From: Amycolatopsis lexingtonensis
Lineage (GTDB): Bacteria; Actinomycetota; Actinomycetes; Mycobacteriales; Pseudonocardiaceae
Direction: 5' to 3'
DNA length: 64,000 nt
Assembly: GCF_014873755.1 (NCBI RefSeq)
Contig: NZ_JADBEG010000001.1
Location: forward strand, 9,150,501 to 9,214,500
The notes beneath the pieces were generated by a model that was given only the letters and a program-made list of their open reading frames with translations, made no database searches and had not been told where the DNA came from. Positions 15,973 to 23,940 of this stretch are shown piece after piece. Both the position numbers and the translations under genes were made by a program. Every line of letters begins with the position of its first letter. Position 1 is the first letter of the stretch.

Positions 15973-16718
15973 TCCGGCAGGTCTGGCCGGCCGGGCGCGA
16001 ACTGGCCGAAGCGGACCTCGAGCAGCTGTACGCCTACCCGGCCGACCCGCGCTGGGTGGCGGTGAACTTCGTGTCCAGCGCGGACGGCGCGATCACCGTC
16101 GACGGCGTGTCGGGCGGCCTCTCGACCTCGGCCGACCGGATCGTCTACCGGCTCGGCAACGACCTGGCGGACGTCGTCCTGGTGGGCGCGGGAACGGCGA
16201 TGGCGGAGGGGTTCGAGGGCCTGCGCCCGGACGCGCGCACGGCGGAGCGGCGACGTCGCTTCGGGCTGGCGCCGATCGCCCCGGTGGCGGTGGTGACGTC
16301 GGGCCGGTCCCTTCCGGCGGACGCCCCGGTGATCACCCGGGCGCTGGTCCCGACGCTGGTGTTCACGTCTTCGGCGGCTCCCGAGTCGTTGCGCGCTGCG
16401 TGGACTTCGAACGGCGCGCGGGTGTTCGTGGTGGGCGAGGCCGAGGTGTCGGGCGTCGGCGTGGTCTCGACGCTGGTGGCGGAGGGATTGGGCCGCATCG
16501 ATTGCGAGGGCGGGCCGAGGCTGTTCGGTTCGCTGATCGAGGCGGGTGTGGTCGACGAGTTCCGGTTGACGGTGGCGCCGTTCCTGGTGGCGGGGACGTC
16601 GAGCCGCGCGGCCCTCGGCGGGGTGGTGGACCCGGCCGCGCTGGAGCTGGCTTCGGTGCTCACGGACGGCGAGAGCGTGCTGCTGCGGTACCTGGTGAAA
16701 CGGGAGCCGGGCAGCTGA
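15963..16718 (+). CDS. Pyrimidine reductase family protein (RibD C-terminal domain)
   Basis: This protein of about 250 aa has the RibD_C NADPH-reductase fold. It contains WVAVNFVSSADGAITVDGVSGGLSTSADR (substrate loop), ADVVLVGAGTAMAEGFEGLRPD (NADPH loop), IDCEGGPRLFGSLIEAGVVDEFRLTVAPFLVAG (hallmark glycine block) and a C-terminal strand. Riboflavin biosynthesis uses the same chemistry, but no rib genes are nearby, and this stand-alone actinobacterial type is usually only annotated as pyrimidine reductase-like. GTG 15963 or 15969 could be the start; both overlap the upstream stop. Coupling with a DHPS-like protein suggests a pterin- or flavin-related pathway. Confidence 0.85.
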   Translation: MGVIRQVWPAGRELAEADLEQLYAYPADPRWVAVNFVSSADGAITVDGVSGGLSTSADRIVYRLGNDLADVVLVGAGTAMAEGFEGLRPDARTAERRRRFGLAPIAPVAVVTSGRSLPADAPVITRALVPTLVFTSSAAPESLRAAWTSNGARVFVVGEAEVSGVGVVSTLVAEGLGRIDCEGGPRLFGSLIEAGVVDEFRLTVAPFLVAGTSSRAALGGVVDPAALELASVLTDGESVLLRYLVKREPGS

Positions 16719-16725
16719 AGGAGCG

Positions 16726-17598
16726 TCATCCGGCGAGGGCCTCGGTGATCTGGCGGGTCGTCTGCGCCGCGACGCGGGAATCGACCGCCGCGTAAACCGT
16801 GTAAGCGTTCAACCCCGTGGCCAACGCCCACCCGCGACCCCGAACCCAGGTCGCGTCGTCCACCTCCAGCGCGGCCCGGAAAGTGGCTCGCGTCCCGGCC
16901 GACAGGAGCGTGAACGCGATGATCAGGTCGCAGGCCGGATCGCCCACGCCCAGCTCGCCGAAGTCGATGACGGCGCTGAGACGGCCGCCGGTGGTCAGGA
17001 GGTTGCCCGTGTGGAAGTCACCGTGGCACCACGCCGGGCGGCCCGCGGGCGCGGAGAGGGCCGCGTCCCACAGGCCGGTCATCGCCACCGCGTCGAACAC
17101 GCCGGCGGTTTTCGCGATGGCGGACCGGGTCGCCGAATCCCGCGCGGTCAAGGGCGAGCGCGTGAGGTCCGCGATCGGCTCGGCGTCGAACCGGTGGAGT
17201 GCGGTCAGGAACCCGGCCAGCGCGCGAGCGGCTTCGCGGGAGTCCGAAAGGGATTGGACGGTCGCCACCTCGCCGTCCAGCCAGCGCGACACCGCCCACG
17301 GCCACGGGTAGCCGAAGCCGGGTTCGCCCACCGCCACCGGGACTGGGACGGCGAGCGGCAGGTGCGGGGCGAGCCGGGGCAGCCACTCGGCTTCCTTCTT
17401 CGCCTGCCCGATCGCGCCCGGATGGCGGGGCAGCCGTACGGAAAGGTCCTCGCCCAGCCGGTGGATCACGTGGTCGGAACCGGCCGGCGCGAGCCGGCGC
17501 AGCGGCAGTCCGGCCCACCGCGGGAACTGCGCGTCGACCAGCCGCCTCGCCAGCGCGGTCGGGTCGCCGGTCAGGGACGGTTCCTGCGGGGTGGCCAC
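16726..17598 (-). CDS. Aminoglycoside phosphotransferase family protein
   Basis: The protein of about 290 aa, with a likely GTG start at 17598, shows APH/MPH-type kinase motifs. Those visible are PAGSDHVIHRLGEDLSVRLPR for the nucleotide strand, WCHGDFHTGNLLTTGGRLSAVIDFGELGVGDPACDL for the HGDxxxxN catalytic loop and the IDFG metal site, and a helical C-terminus. ARALAGFLTALHRFDA is the typical inter-lobe helix. These enzymes phosphorylate antibiotics such as aminoglycosides or macrolides, or small metabolites; the substrate is not predictable here. The gene converges on the pyrimidine-reductase gene with only 7 bp between stops. The start is uncertain because no strong ribosome-binding site is seen. 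Confidence 0.85.
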   Translation of the reverse strand: MATPQEPSLTGDPTALARRLVDAQFPRWAGLPLRRLAPAGSDHVIHRLGEDLSVRLPRHPGAIGQAKKEAEWLPRLAPHLPLAVPVPVAVGEPGFGYPWPWAVSRWLDGEVATVQSLSDSREAARALAGFLTALHRFDAEPIADLTRSPLTARDSATRSAIAKTAGVFDAVAMTGLWDAALSAPAGRPAWCHGDFHTGNLLTTGGRLSAVIDFGELGVGDPACDLIIAFTLLSAGTRATFRAALEVDDATWVRGRGWALATGLNAYTVYAAVDSRVAAQTTRQITEALAG

Positions 17599-17638
17599 TT
17601 CGGGAGCGTGGCACGCGCTCGCCGAGGTGATCAACGGG

Positions 17639-18709
17639 TTATCGCAGCACCGCCGCCAGCAGGTCGGCGCCCAGCGTCTGCAGCTCGGCCAGGCTGACGG
17701 AGTACCGGACATACCGGCCCGCCCGCCGGGTCGTGAGCAGGCCCGCGCGGCGCAGGACGGCGAGGTGGCGGGACACCTCCGGCGCCGAGAGATCCCAGGC
17801 GAGGGCCAGCTCGCCGGTCGTGTGCGGGCCGCGGGCCAGGGTGCGCAGCAGGCGCAGCCGGACCGGGTGGGCCAGGGCCGACAGCCGGAGCGTGACCGTC
17901 TCCAGCGGCACCGGATCCGGTGCCGCGATCGGGTACTGCACCACCGGCTGCCGCCCGCGCGCGTGGATCGCGACCAGGTGCGGGTGGCCGAAGACGCTGG
18001 GGATCAAGACGACCCCGGCACCGGCGGTCGCGTTGTCCTGGAGCTTGTCCACGAGGAGGCAGTCGCCGTCCGGGGAGAGGGTGATGGAGCTGGAGACGGA
18101 CGCGAGGGCCGCCGGGATGCCGTCACGGCGGAGCAGGTCGCTCTTCAGGCGCAGGTCCCCGGCGAGCTGCGCGGCGACGCCGGTCCAAGCGGCGTCGAAG
18201 AAGGCCTCCGCGCACTGTTCGAGGGTGTCGCGCACCCGCGCCCGCACGGCCGCCGGGTCGGCGAGCAGGCGTTGCGCGAACGCCTCCTGGCGCGCGCCGC
18301 GGGCTTGGGCGAGGTCCAGGGCCCGCTCGCGCGCCGTCGCGTCGGACAAGGGGGACGGCGCGCCGAAGTGGACGCGGTTGTTGCCGCACGTCGTGATGAG
18401 CGCGGCCGTCACGTAGGTCTCGTCGTCGAGGCGGTCGACGTCGTCCAGCTCCTCGGCGAGGGTGGGGCGGGGGACGGCCGGGACCAGGAAGTCGGCCCGC
18501 GACGAACGCCAGAGGAACTCCGCCTCGCGCAGCCGCTCGGCCAGGTCCGGTCGCAACCCGGCCCAGACGTCCGCGGCCCAGCCGGCGAGGCGCGGGTGGT
18601 GGGCCGGCTCGGCCAGCACGTGCAGCATCGCGGTCAGCTCGGCCAGCGGCGAAACGGCGAACCGCAGCCGCTCGGACGGCGGGCCGCCGAGGGCGATCCT
18701 CAACGTCAT
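17639..18709 (-). CDS. ArsR-type winged-helix regulator with DUF5937-like N-terminal domain
   Basis: The 356-aa protein has a long N-terminal sensor-like region (residues 1-250). The start MTLRIALGGPPSERLRFAVSPLAEL is typical of the DUF5937/ArsR group. A C-terminal ArsR helix-turn-helix follows: LSALAHPVRLRLLRTLARGPHTTGELALAWDLSAPEVSRHLAVLRRAGLLTTRRAGRYVRYSVS (about 270-335). No CxC metal-binding pair appears, so a non-metal ligand is likely. It is divergent from an MFS exporter across 99 bp containing TTGACG-N5-CGTCAA, which makes it the probable local regulator of that transporter. Confidence 0.88.
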   Translation of the reverse strand: MTLRIALGGPPSERLRFAVSPLAELTAMLHVLAEPAHHPRLAGWAADVWAGLRPDLAERLREAEFLWRSSRADFLVPAVPRPTLAEELDDVDRLDDETYVTAALITTCGNNRVHFGAPSPLSDATARERALDLAQARGARQEAFAQRLLADPAAVRARVRDTLEQCAEAFFDAAWTGVAAQLAGDLRLKSDLLRRDGIPAALASVSSSITLSPDGDCLLVDKLQDNATAGAGVVLIPSVFGHPHLVAIHARGRQPVVQYPIAAPDPVPLETVTLRLSALAHPVRLRLLRTLARGPHTTGELALAWDLSAPEVSRHLAVLRRAGLLTTRRAGRYVRYSVSLAELQTLGADLLAAVLR

Positions 18710-18750
18710 CCCCGCATTCTCACCGGGCCGGGCGGCCGCGGCGGCGCCGG

Positions 18751-18767
18751 TTGACGGTGTTCGTCAA
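18751..18767. promoter_or_regulatory. Candidate operator TTGACG-N5-CGTCAA between regulator and MFS gene
   Basis: A perfect 6-bp inverted repeat (TTGACG at 18751-18756, CGTCAA at 18762-18767) sits in the divergent intergenic region. The geometry suits an ArsR/winged-helix dimer and would let one site control both genes. TTGACG could also act as a -35 for the MFS gene. Confidence 0.5.
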
Positions 18768-18808
18768 TCGACGCGGCGGGACCGGCGGCCGGCCGCACCG
18801 TGGACGGC

Positions 18809-19993
18809 ATGACGACCAAGATCGGCCCGCGCGCCCTCATCCGGGCTTCCGGCGGCCCCCGCTACGCCGTCGCCGTGGTCGTGGACTCGCTCGGCACCGG
18901 CCTGCTGCGGCCCTTCCTGCTGCTCTACGGGGTGACGGTGCTCGGGCTGTCCGCGCCGGTCACCGGCATCGCGATGACGGCGGGCGTCGTCGTGGGCCTG
19001 TGCTGCGTGCCCGCGGTGGGCCGCTGGCTGGACGGCGGCGCGCGCAGCACGGTCGTGGCCGCGTCGATGCTGGTGCGGGTCGCGGGCGTGGTCCTGCTGC
19101 TGACTGCCCCGGCCGGGCACGCCGGGCCGTTCGCAGCGGCGGCGCTCTTCCTCGGCATCGGCAACCAGGCGTGGCCGGCCGCCCACGCCGCTCTCGTGGC
19201 CACGGTCGCCCACGGGCGGGAACGCGATGCCGCGCTCGCGGGCGGCCGCGCGCTGCGCAACGCCGGCCTGGGCGTGGGCGCCCTCCTGGCCACCGCGTGC
19301 CTGGCGGGCGGCACCACTGCGTTACGGGTGATGGCGGCCGGCACCGGCCTGGCCTACCTCGCCGCGGCGACGTTGGCGTGGTCGGTCCGCCTCCGCGCCC
19401 GGCCGGCCGCCACCTCGGACGCGGTCGGCGGCCCCGCGCCGCGGCTGCGCACGCTCCTGGCCGCCAACGTGAGCTACGCCTTCTGCCTCAATGTCCCGGA
19501 AATCGCGGTCCCGCTGGTCCTGGTGACCCAGCTGCACGCGTCCCCGGTGTGGGCGGCGGCCGTCTTCGTGGCCAACACGGTGCTGGTGGTCACCCTGCAG
19601 GTGCCGATCACCGTGCGGCTGTCCCGGTTCCCGCGCCGGACCGTGCTGGCGCTCGGCGGCGTGGTGCTGGCCGCGTCCTACCTCGCCTTCCTCGCGGCGA
19701 CGTCGCTGGGCGACGGCTGGAGCGCCCCGGCCGTCGCTGCGGTGTCCGTGGTCTGCACGATCGGCGAGATCGTCTACGCGGGCAGCGCCACCGCGCTCGT
19801 CACCGCCCTCGCGCCGGCCCACCTGCTGGGCCGCGCCCTCGCCCGCTTCCAGCTCTCGACGGGCTTCGGCCTCGCCGTCTCCCCGGCGGTCATCACCGCT
19901 CTCGCCGCCCGCGGCCCGGCCGCGCTCTGGGGCGGGCTCTCCGCCGCGACGCTGCTGTCCGCGTCCGCCGTGGCCGCGGAGAAAGACCGGTGA
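18809..19993 (+). CDS. MFS transporter
   Basis: The 394-aa protein shows about twelve hydrophobic segments. These include YAVAVVVDSLGTGLLRPFLLLYGVTVLGL, GIAMTAGVVVGLCCVPAVG and a VLALGGVVLAASYLAFLAATSLG segment in the second half. The loop-2/3 signature region GRWLDGGARS resembles the MFS G-x-x-x-D-R/K-x-G-R/K motif. It is probably a proton-coupled exporter of drugs or metabolites. ATG 18809 was used; GTG 18800 in the same frame is possible. It is divergent from, and probably controlled by, the ArsR/DUF5937 regulator. Confidence 0.9.
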   Translation: MTTKIGPRALIRASGGPRYAVAVVVDSLGTGLLRPFLLLYGVTVLGLSAPVTGIAMTAGVVVGLCCVPAVGRWLDGGARSTVVAASMLVRVAGVVLLLTAPAGHAGPFAAAALFLGIGNQAWPAAHAALVATVAHGRERDAALAGGRALRNAGLGVGALLATACLAGGTTALRVMAAGTGLAYLAAATLAWSVRLRARPAATSDAVGGPAPRLRTLLAANVSYAFCLNVPEIAVPLVLVTQLHASPVWAAAVFVANTVLVVTLQVPITVRLSRFPRRTVLALGGVVLAASYLAFLAATSLGDGWSAPAVAAVSVVCTIGEIVYAGSATALVTALAPAHLLGRALARFQLSTGFGLAVSPAVITALAARGPAALWGGLSAATLLSASAVAAEKDR

Positions 19994-20062
19994 CGCTTCG
20001 GTGACGGGCCGAACACGCACGGCGTGCCAGTCTGGGCCTGCTTTATCCCTTGTGGAGAAGGG

Positions 20063-20107
20063 ATGTCGCTCATGGGCTGCCGGCGATGGCCGCGACCGCG
20101 AAGCTGA
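20063..20107 (+). CDS. Possible 14-codon leader ORF overlapping the toxin start
   Basis: ATG 20063 lies 5 nt after GGAG (20054-20057), the best ribosome-binding site in this gap. It opens a frame of 14 codons (beginning MSLMGCRRWP) that stops at 20105-20107, past the proposed toxin ATG at 20086 in another frame. It may couple translation into the toxin gene, or mark a start-region frameshift. No protein function is proposed. Confidence 0.3.
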   Translation: MSLMGCRRWPRPRS

Positions 20108-23100
20108 CGGCACCCGCCCGGCCCGCCGTGGCCCGGCGGCCGGTACCCACCGTGGCGCGGGCCGCTCCGGCGCCCGCGCGCACCGGGCCGCAGAACGGCG
20201 CGGGCAACGCGGCCACCGCCCGGGCACTGGGCACCACCAACGCTTCCGCCGCGGCTCTGCTGGGCGACGCGCAGGAGACGGTCGGGAACTCCGCGGTCGC
20301 CACTTCGCTCTCCGGCCCGCCCGCGGCGGCGAACACCCGCGAAGAATCCGGTGTGGGGGCGTGGTTCCGCCGCAAGGCGGGTGCCGTCGGGCGGTTCTTC
20401 ACCGACCAGGGGTGGGCGCTGCTGGAACGGTTCGCCCCCGAGCTGGTCCCGATCCTGCGCCAAGGCGTCGGGAACTGGCTGCGGGACCAGCTGGCCAACG
20501 CCATGCGGTCGCTCTTCGCCGTGCTGACCGCGCCGGTCCGGGCCCTCGGCGGCGCGGTCGACGTGCTCAAGAGCGTCTTCGGCGTGCTGCTCGGCTGGAT
20601 GCGGACGGGCGTGGCGAAGGTCGTCAGCACCAGCTGCGCGGTGCTGTCCGGCGCCGCCGACCGCATCACCCACGTCGTGGACGGGATCGACGCGGCCGAG
20701 GCCGGGGCGCTGGGCAAGCTCAAGGACCTGGCGGGCGGCGCGGGGAAGTTCCTCGGCGGGCTGTGGGACCGGCTCGGCGCGCCGGTGGCCGACCTGCTCG
20801 GCCGGACGGGCTCTGCGGTCTGGGGGAAGATCCAGCAGGTCGCGCGGTGGCTGTGGGACAAGACCCAGCCGATCCGCGACACCGTCGGCGCCGCGTGGGA
20901 CTGGCTCAAGGACGTCATCGGCATCGGCGACGGGCCCGAGGGCCGCAACGGGATCATCCAGTGGGTCCAGGCCCGCGCGCAGGAGGCGTGGGACTGGCTC
21001 AAGGCCAAGCTGGGCCCGATCTCCACGCCGCTGAAGATCGCCGGTGGCGTGCTCCTGCTGCTGTCCCCGGCCGGGCCGTTCCTCGCGGCGGGCGCGGCGG
21101 CCTACGGCGTGGTCAAGGGCGCGCGGTGGCTGTGGGAGAACCTGACCGAACCCGGCGCGCTGGTCCGGATGCGCAAGGCGCTGGTCAACGACATCCTGCC
21201 GCCGCTGATCGACGGCGTCGGCACGGTCGTCGGGAAGATCAAACAGGGGACGGCCTGGCTGGGCGGCATGCTCAGCTCGGCGTGGCAGGACCTCCAGCGG
21301 CTGGCCGGCGAGCTCAGCGCGCCGATCCTCGGGCCGCTGCGGGAACTCGTGGACTGGCTGGGACAGCAAGCCTCCGGGCTGCTCGACTGGGTCAACCGCA
21401 ACGTGTTCCCGCTGAGTGAACTGGTCGCCACCGGCCTGACGCACCTGAAGCGGCTCGGGTCGCTGCTGGTCACCGTGCTGAAGAAGGTCATCTCCGTCGT
21501 GGCCAACCCCTTCGGCATCGCGGGGCTCATCGAGGGCGCGGCGTGGCGCGCGCTGCCCTCGTGCATGCGGCAGCCGATCCTGCGGTTCCTGCTCACCATC
21601 GTCAAGGGCGCGCTCAAGCTCATGCCCGTCACCCTGCTCGGCCCGCTCGGCGCGGTCATCCGGGAAGCGCTGATCGGCTTCGTCGACCGGGCCCTCGAAG
21701 GAGAAAGCCTCGCGAAGCTGGAGCAGCTGGCGGACCGCTTCGCCAAGATCGCCACCGAAGGCAGCTGGGACTTCACCGTCGGGTACGGCCTCGGCCTGCT
21801 CAAGGGCGTGTGGGACGGCATCAGCGGGCCGTTCGTCCTGCTGTGGGACATCGCGAAGCTCATCGGCAACGCGGTCGCGTGGCTGGCGAAGACGGTCATC
21901 CACGGCCTGCCACCCGCCCTCCTGGAACTCGTCAACGCCATCCGGCGGACCTGGGACGACATCAGGAACGACATCTGGCCCGCCGTGCGGACGTTCTTCT
22001 CCGCCCCGATCGACGTGGGGCGCATCATCCAGCTGGTCCGCGGCGTCATGGCCCAGATCGCCCGCGCCGCCCGCGCGGCCGGGGCCCAGGTCTTCGACAG
22101 CGTCATGAAGTTCCTGCGCCAGCCGGACCGCAAACTCGGCGAGTCGATCGGTTACGTCACCGGCGTCATCGTCTTCGAAGTCGCCCTGACCGTCCTCACC
22201 TCGGGCGGCTACGCGGCCAAACCGATCATCGAGCGCGTGGCGGCGCTGTTCACCAAGGCGGCGGCCCGGATCACCGAACTGCTTTCGGCGCTGGGGTCGC
22301 TGCTGCCGCGGATCACCAGCGTCCTGCGGATGGTCCGGGAGTTCGCGGCCACCAACCCGGCGATGAAGCGGATCGCGGCGGGGGTGGAATGGCTCTTCCA
22401 GAAGTTCCTGGCCTACCTGCGGATGTCCTACGGCCTCGCGGGCACGGAGGAGCGGGCCGGGACCCGCGCCGAGTCCGAAGCCGACGACCTCCTCGAGCAC
22501 GCCGCCGAACTGCCGGCCGCGCTCCTGGCGGCGAAGGGCATCGCCGCGGCGAACGAGCGGGTGGGCGCGCCGGTGCCGGTCGTGCTCGCCCAGCTCACCG
22601 CGCTCAAGACGACGTTCCGCTGGATCAAGCGGTTCGAAGCCGAACCCCGGGCGATTCCCGGGCACTACGCGCTTTACCTGATCGCCAGCCGCAGAACGGT
22701 CGACCCCGACTACGACCCGCTCGGGCACCTTTCGGCGGCCACCCGGCGGATCATCGACTCCCTTCGGCGGGATCCGCGCTTCACGGCGCACCTGGACGGC
22801 GCGATCGAGCAGCTCGGCAGGAACGCGGACGAGGTGCTGCCCCTGTTCAACCGGATCAAGGACATCCCCGGTGCCGAATTCGTCCTCAAGGACCTCGCGG
22901 CCGGCAAGACGAAGCTCACGGGCGCCATCGGCGAATTGCGCTTCACCGGGATCCTGCTCGACGAGGGCGCCGACGTGACGCTGGTCGGCGAGCGCTTCGC
23001 CCACCCGGCCACCAGGGCCGAGACGGAGGGCGTGGACATCGTCATCGGCCGGGGCCAGAAGGTGTTCGACGTCAAGAACTTCGACTACGACACCAACCTG

Positions 23101-23346
23101 GCGACCAGGCTCCCGACGGGCAAGGCGCTGACCGACCCGAAATCGCGGGAGACGTTCGAGAGGATCCAGGAGATGGCGCTGAAGCGGGAAGAGGACAGGA
23201 TGGCGCGCCAGGTCGCGAGCCACAAGTCCCGCTGGCCGGACGCCGAGGTCTGGTTCGTGTTCCGCGCACCCCGCGAACGGATTCCCCAGCGGTGGATCGA
23301 CGCCATCACCAAGGCGGGTGGCAAGATCCGGGTGGAAAGCTTCTGA
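20086..23346 (+). CDS. Large toxin-like protein with predicted C-terminal PD-(D/E)XK nuclease domain
   Basis: The 1086-aa protein has three parts. Residues 1-90 are Ala/Pro/Arg-rich and disordered, with two GN-x-A-type motifs (GAGNAATARAL, VGNSAVATSL) like those in DUF4157/eCIS-linked proteins. Residues 90-800 are hydrophobic and amphipathic, rich in repeated Trp-Leu-Trp/Trp-Asp-Trp-Leu-Lys segments, with possible membrane stretches (e.g. GGVLLLLSPAGPFLAAGAAA near 320). From about 930, E950 (GELRFT), D984 (GVDIVIG) and D995-V-K997 (FDVKN) match the E...D...D-x-K order of PD-(D/E)XK nucleases. A small acidic protein follows 30 bp later in the immunity position. I infer a delivered, nuclease-tipped effector; the delivery route is unknown. 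TTG 20050 in the same frame is an alternative start. Confidence 0.7.
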   Translation: MAATAKLTAPARPAVARRPVPTVARAAPAPARTGPQNGAGNAATARALGTTNASAAALLGDAQETVGNSAVATSLSGPPAAANTREESGVGAWFRRKAGAVGRFFTDQGWALLERFAPELVPILRQGVGNWLRDQLANAMRSLFAVLTAPVRALGGAVDVLKSVFGVLLGWMRTGVAKVVSTSCAVLSGAADRITHVVDGIDAAEAGALGKLKDLAGGAGKFLGGLWDRLGAPVADLLGRTGSAVWGKIQQVARWLWDKTQPIRDTVGAAWDWLKDVIGIGDGPEGRNGIIQWVQARAQEAWDWLKAKLGPISTPLKIAGGVLLLLSPAGPFLAAGAAAYGVVKGARWLWENLTEPGALVRMRKALVNDILPPLIDGVGTVVGKIKQGTAWLGGMLSSAWQDLQRLAGELSAPILGPLRELVDWLGQQASGLLDWVNRNVFPLSELVATGLTHLKRLGSLLVTVLKKVISVVANPFGIAGLIEGAAWRALPSCMRQPILRFLLTIVKGALKLMPVTLLGPLGAVIREALIGFVDRALEGESLAKLEQLADRFAKIATEGSWDFTVGYGLGLLKGVWDGISGPFVLLWDIAKLIGNAVAWLAKTVIHGLPPALLELVNAIRRTWDDIRNDIWPAVRTFFSAPIDVGRIIQLVRGVMAQIARAARAAGAQVFDSVMKFLRQPDRKLGESIGYVTGVIVFEVALTVLTSGGYAAKPIIERVAALFTKAAARITELLSALGSLLPRITSVLRMVREFAATNPAMKRIAAGVEWLFQKFLAYLRMSYGLAGTEERAGTRAESEADDLLEHAAELPAALLAAKGIAAANERVGAPVPVVLAQLTALKTTFRWIKRFEAEPRAIPGHYALYLIASRRTVDPDYDPLGHLSAATRRIIDSLRRDPRFTAHLDGAIEQLGRNADEVLPLFNRIKDIPGAEFVLKDLAAGKTKLTGAIGELRFTGILLDEGADVTLVGERFAHPATRAETEGVDIVIGRGQKVFDVKNFDYDTNLATRLPTGKALTDPKSRETFERIQEMALKREEDRMARQVASHKSRWPDAEVWFVFRAPRERIPQRWIDAITKAGGKIRVESF

Positions 23347-23376
23347 CGGTGGCCGGCGCGGACAAGGAGCTACGGC

Positions 23377-23931
23377 GTGGACGACATCGTGCACTTCATG
23401 GGGTTGCCGTACGACGGGTCGCGTCCGCCGTCGTCGGCGGGGGACGTGGCGCGGCTGGCCGAAGCACTGCAGGACAACGGTTTCGCGGTGTCCGAGCCAC
23501 TTCCGCCGTCGGGCGGGCCCGGCGACGGGGACAACCCGGCGCTGGAGGTGTGGCAGCAGGGTTTCGGCGCGGAGGTCAGCCTGGAGAAGGACTGGACGGT
23601 CCAGGTTCTCATCAGCGTCGAGTACATCGACGTGGTCCGTGACGCGGTGGCCGGCCGGCGCGGCATCGAGCTGCTGGCGCGGCTCATCGGCACCCTCGCC
23701 GAGCTCGCGGACCCGTACCTCGGCTTCATCAGCACCGACGCCGGAGACGACCTGTCCTTCCTGGTCGAAGACCGTCCCGTCGAAATCACCGAGCCGCTTG
23801 CCCTCGCCTACTTCGGGCGCCGCTACCTCGACGACTGGGGAACGACCCCGGACTTCGCCGGCGGGGCCGAGTACACCGCGCAGCTGTCCGGCGGAGTCCT
23901 CGTCATCCCCGCTCTGGAAGGACTGGGCTAG
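23377..23931 (+). CDS. Candidate immunity protein for the upstream nuclease toxin
   Basis: The 184-aa protein starts at GTG 23377, 6 nt after AAGGAG. It is acidic, soluble and has no signal peptide or membrane segment. I do not recognise a named family. The N-terminal region (VHFMGLPYDGSRPPSSAGDVARLAEALQDNGFAV) followed by a strand-rich core (TVQVLISVEYIDVVRD, ISTDAGDDLSFLV) resembles the general look of SUKH/Imm-type immunity proteins. The argument is positional: it is the only gene after the toxin, 30 bp away on the same strand, and small and acidic as expected for a nuclease inhibitor. It converges on the cyclase-NB-ARC-TPR gene with 9 bp between stops. Confidence 0.6.
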   Translation: MDDIVHFMGLPYDGSRPPSSAGDVARLAEALQDNGFAVSEPLPPSGGPGDGDNPALEVWQQGFGAEVSLEKDWTVQVLISVEYIDVVRDAVAGRRGIELLARLIGTLAELADPYLGFISTDAGDDLSFLVEDRPVEITEPLALAYFGRRYLDDWGTTPDFAGGAEYTAQLSGGVLVIPALEGLG

Positions 23932-23940
23932 CAGGACGGG

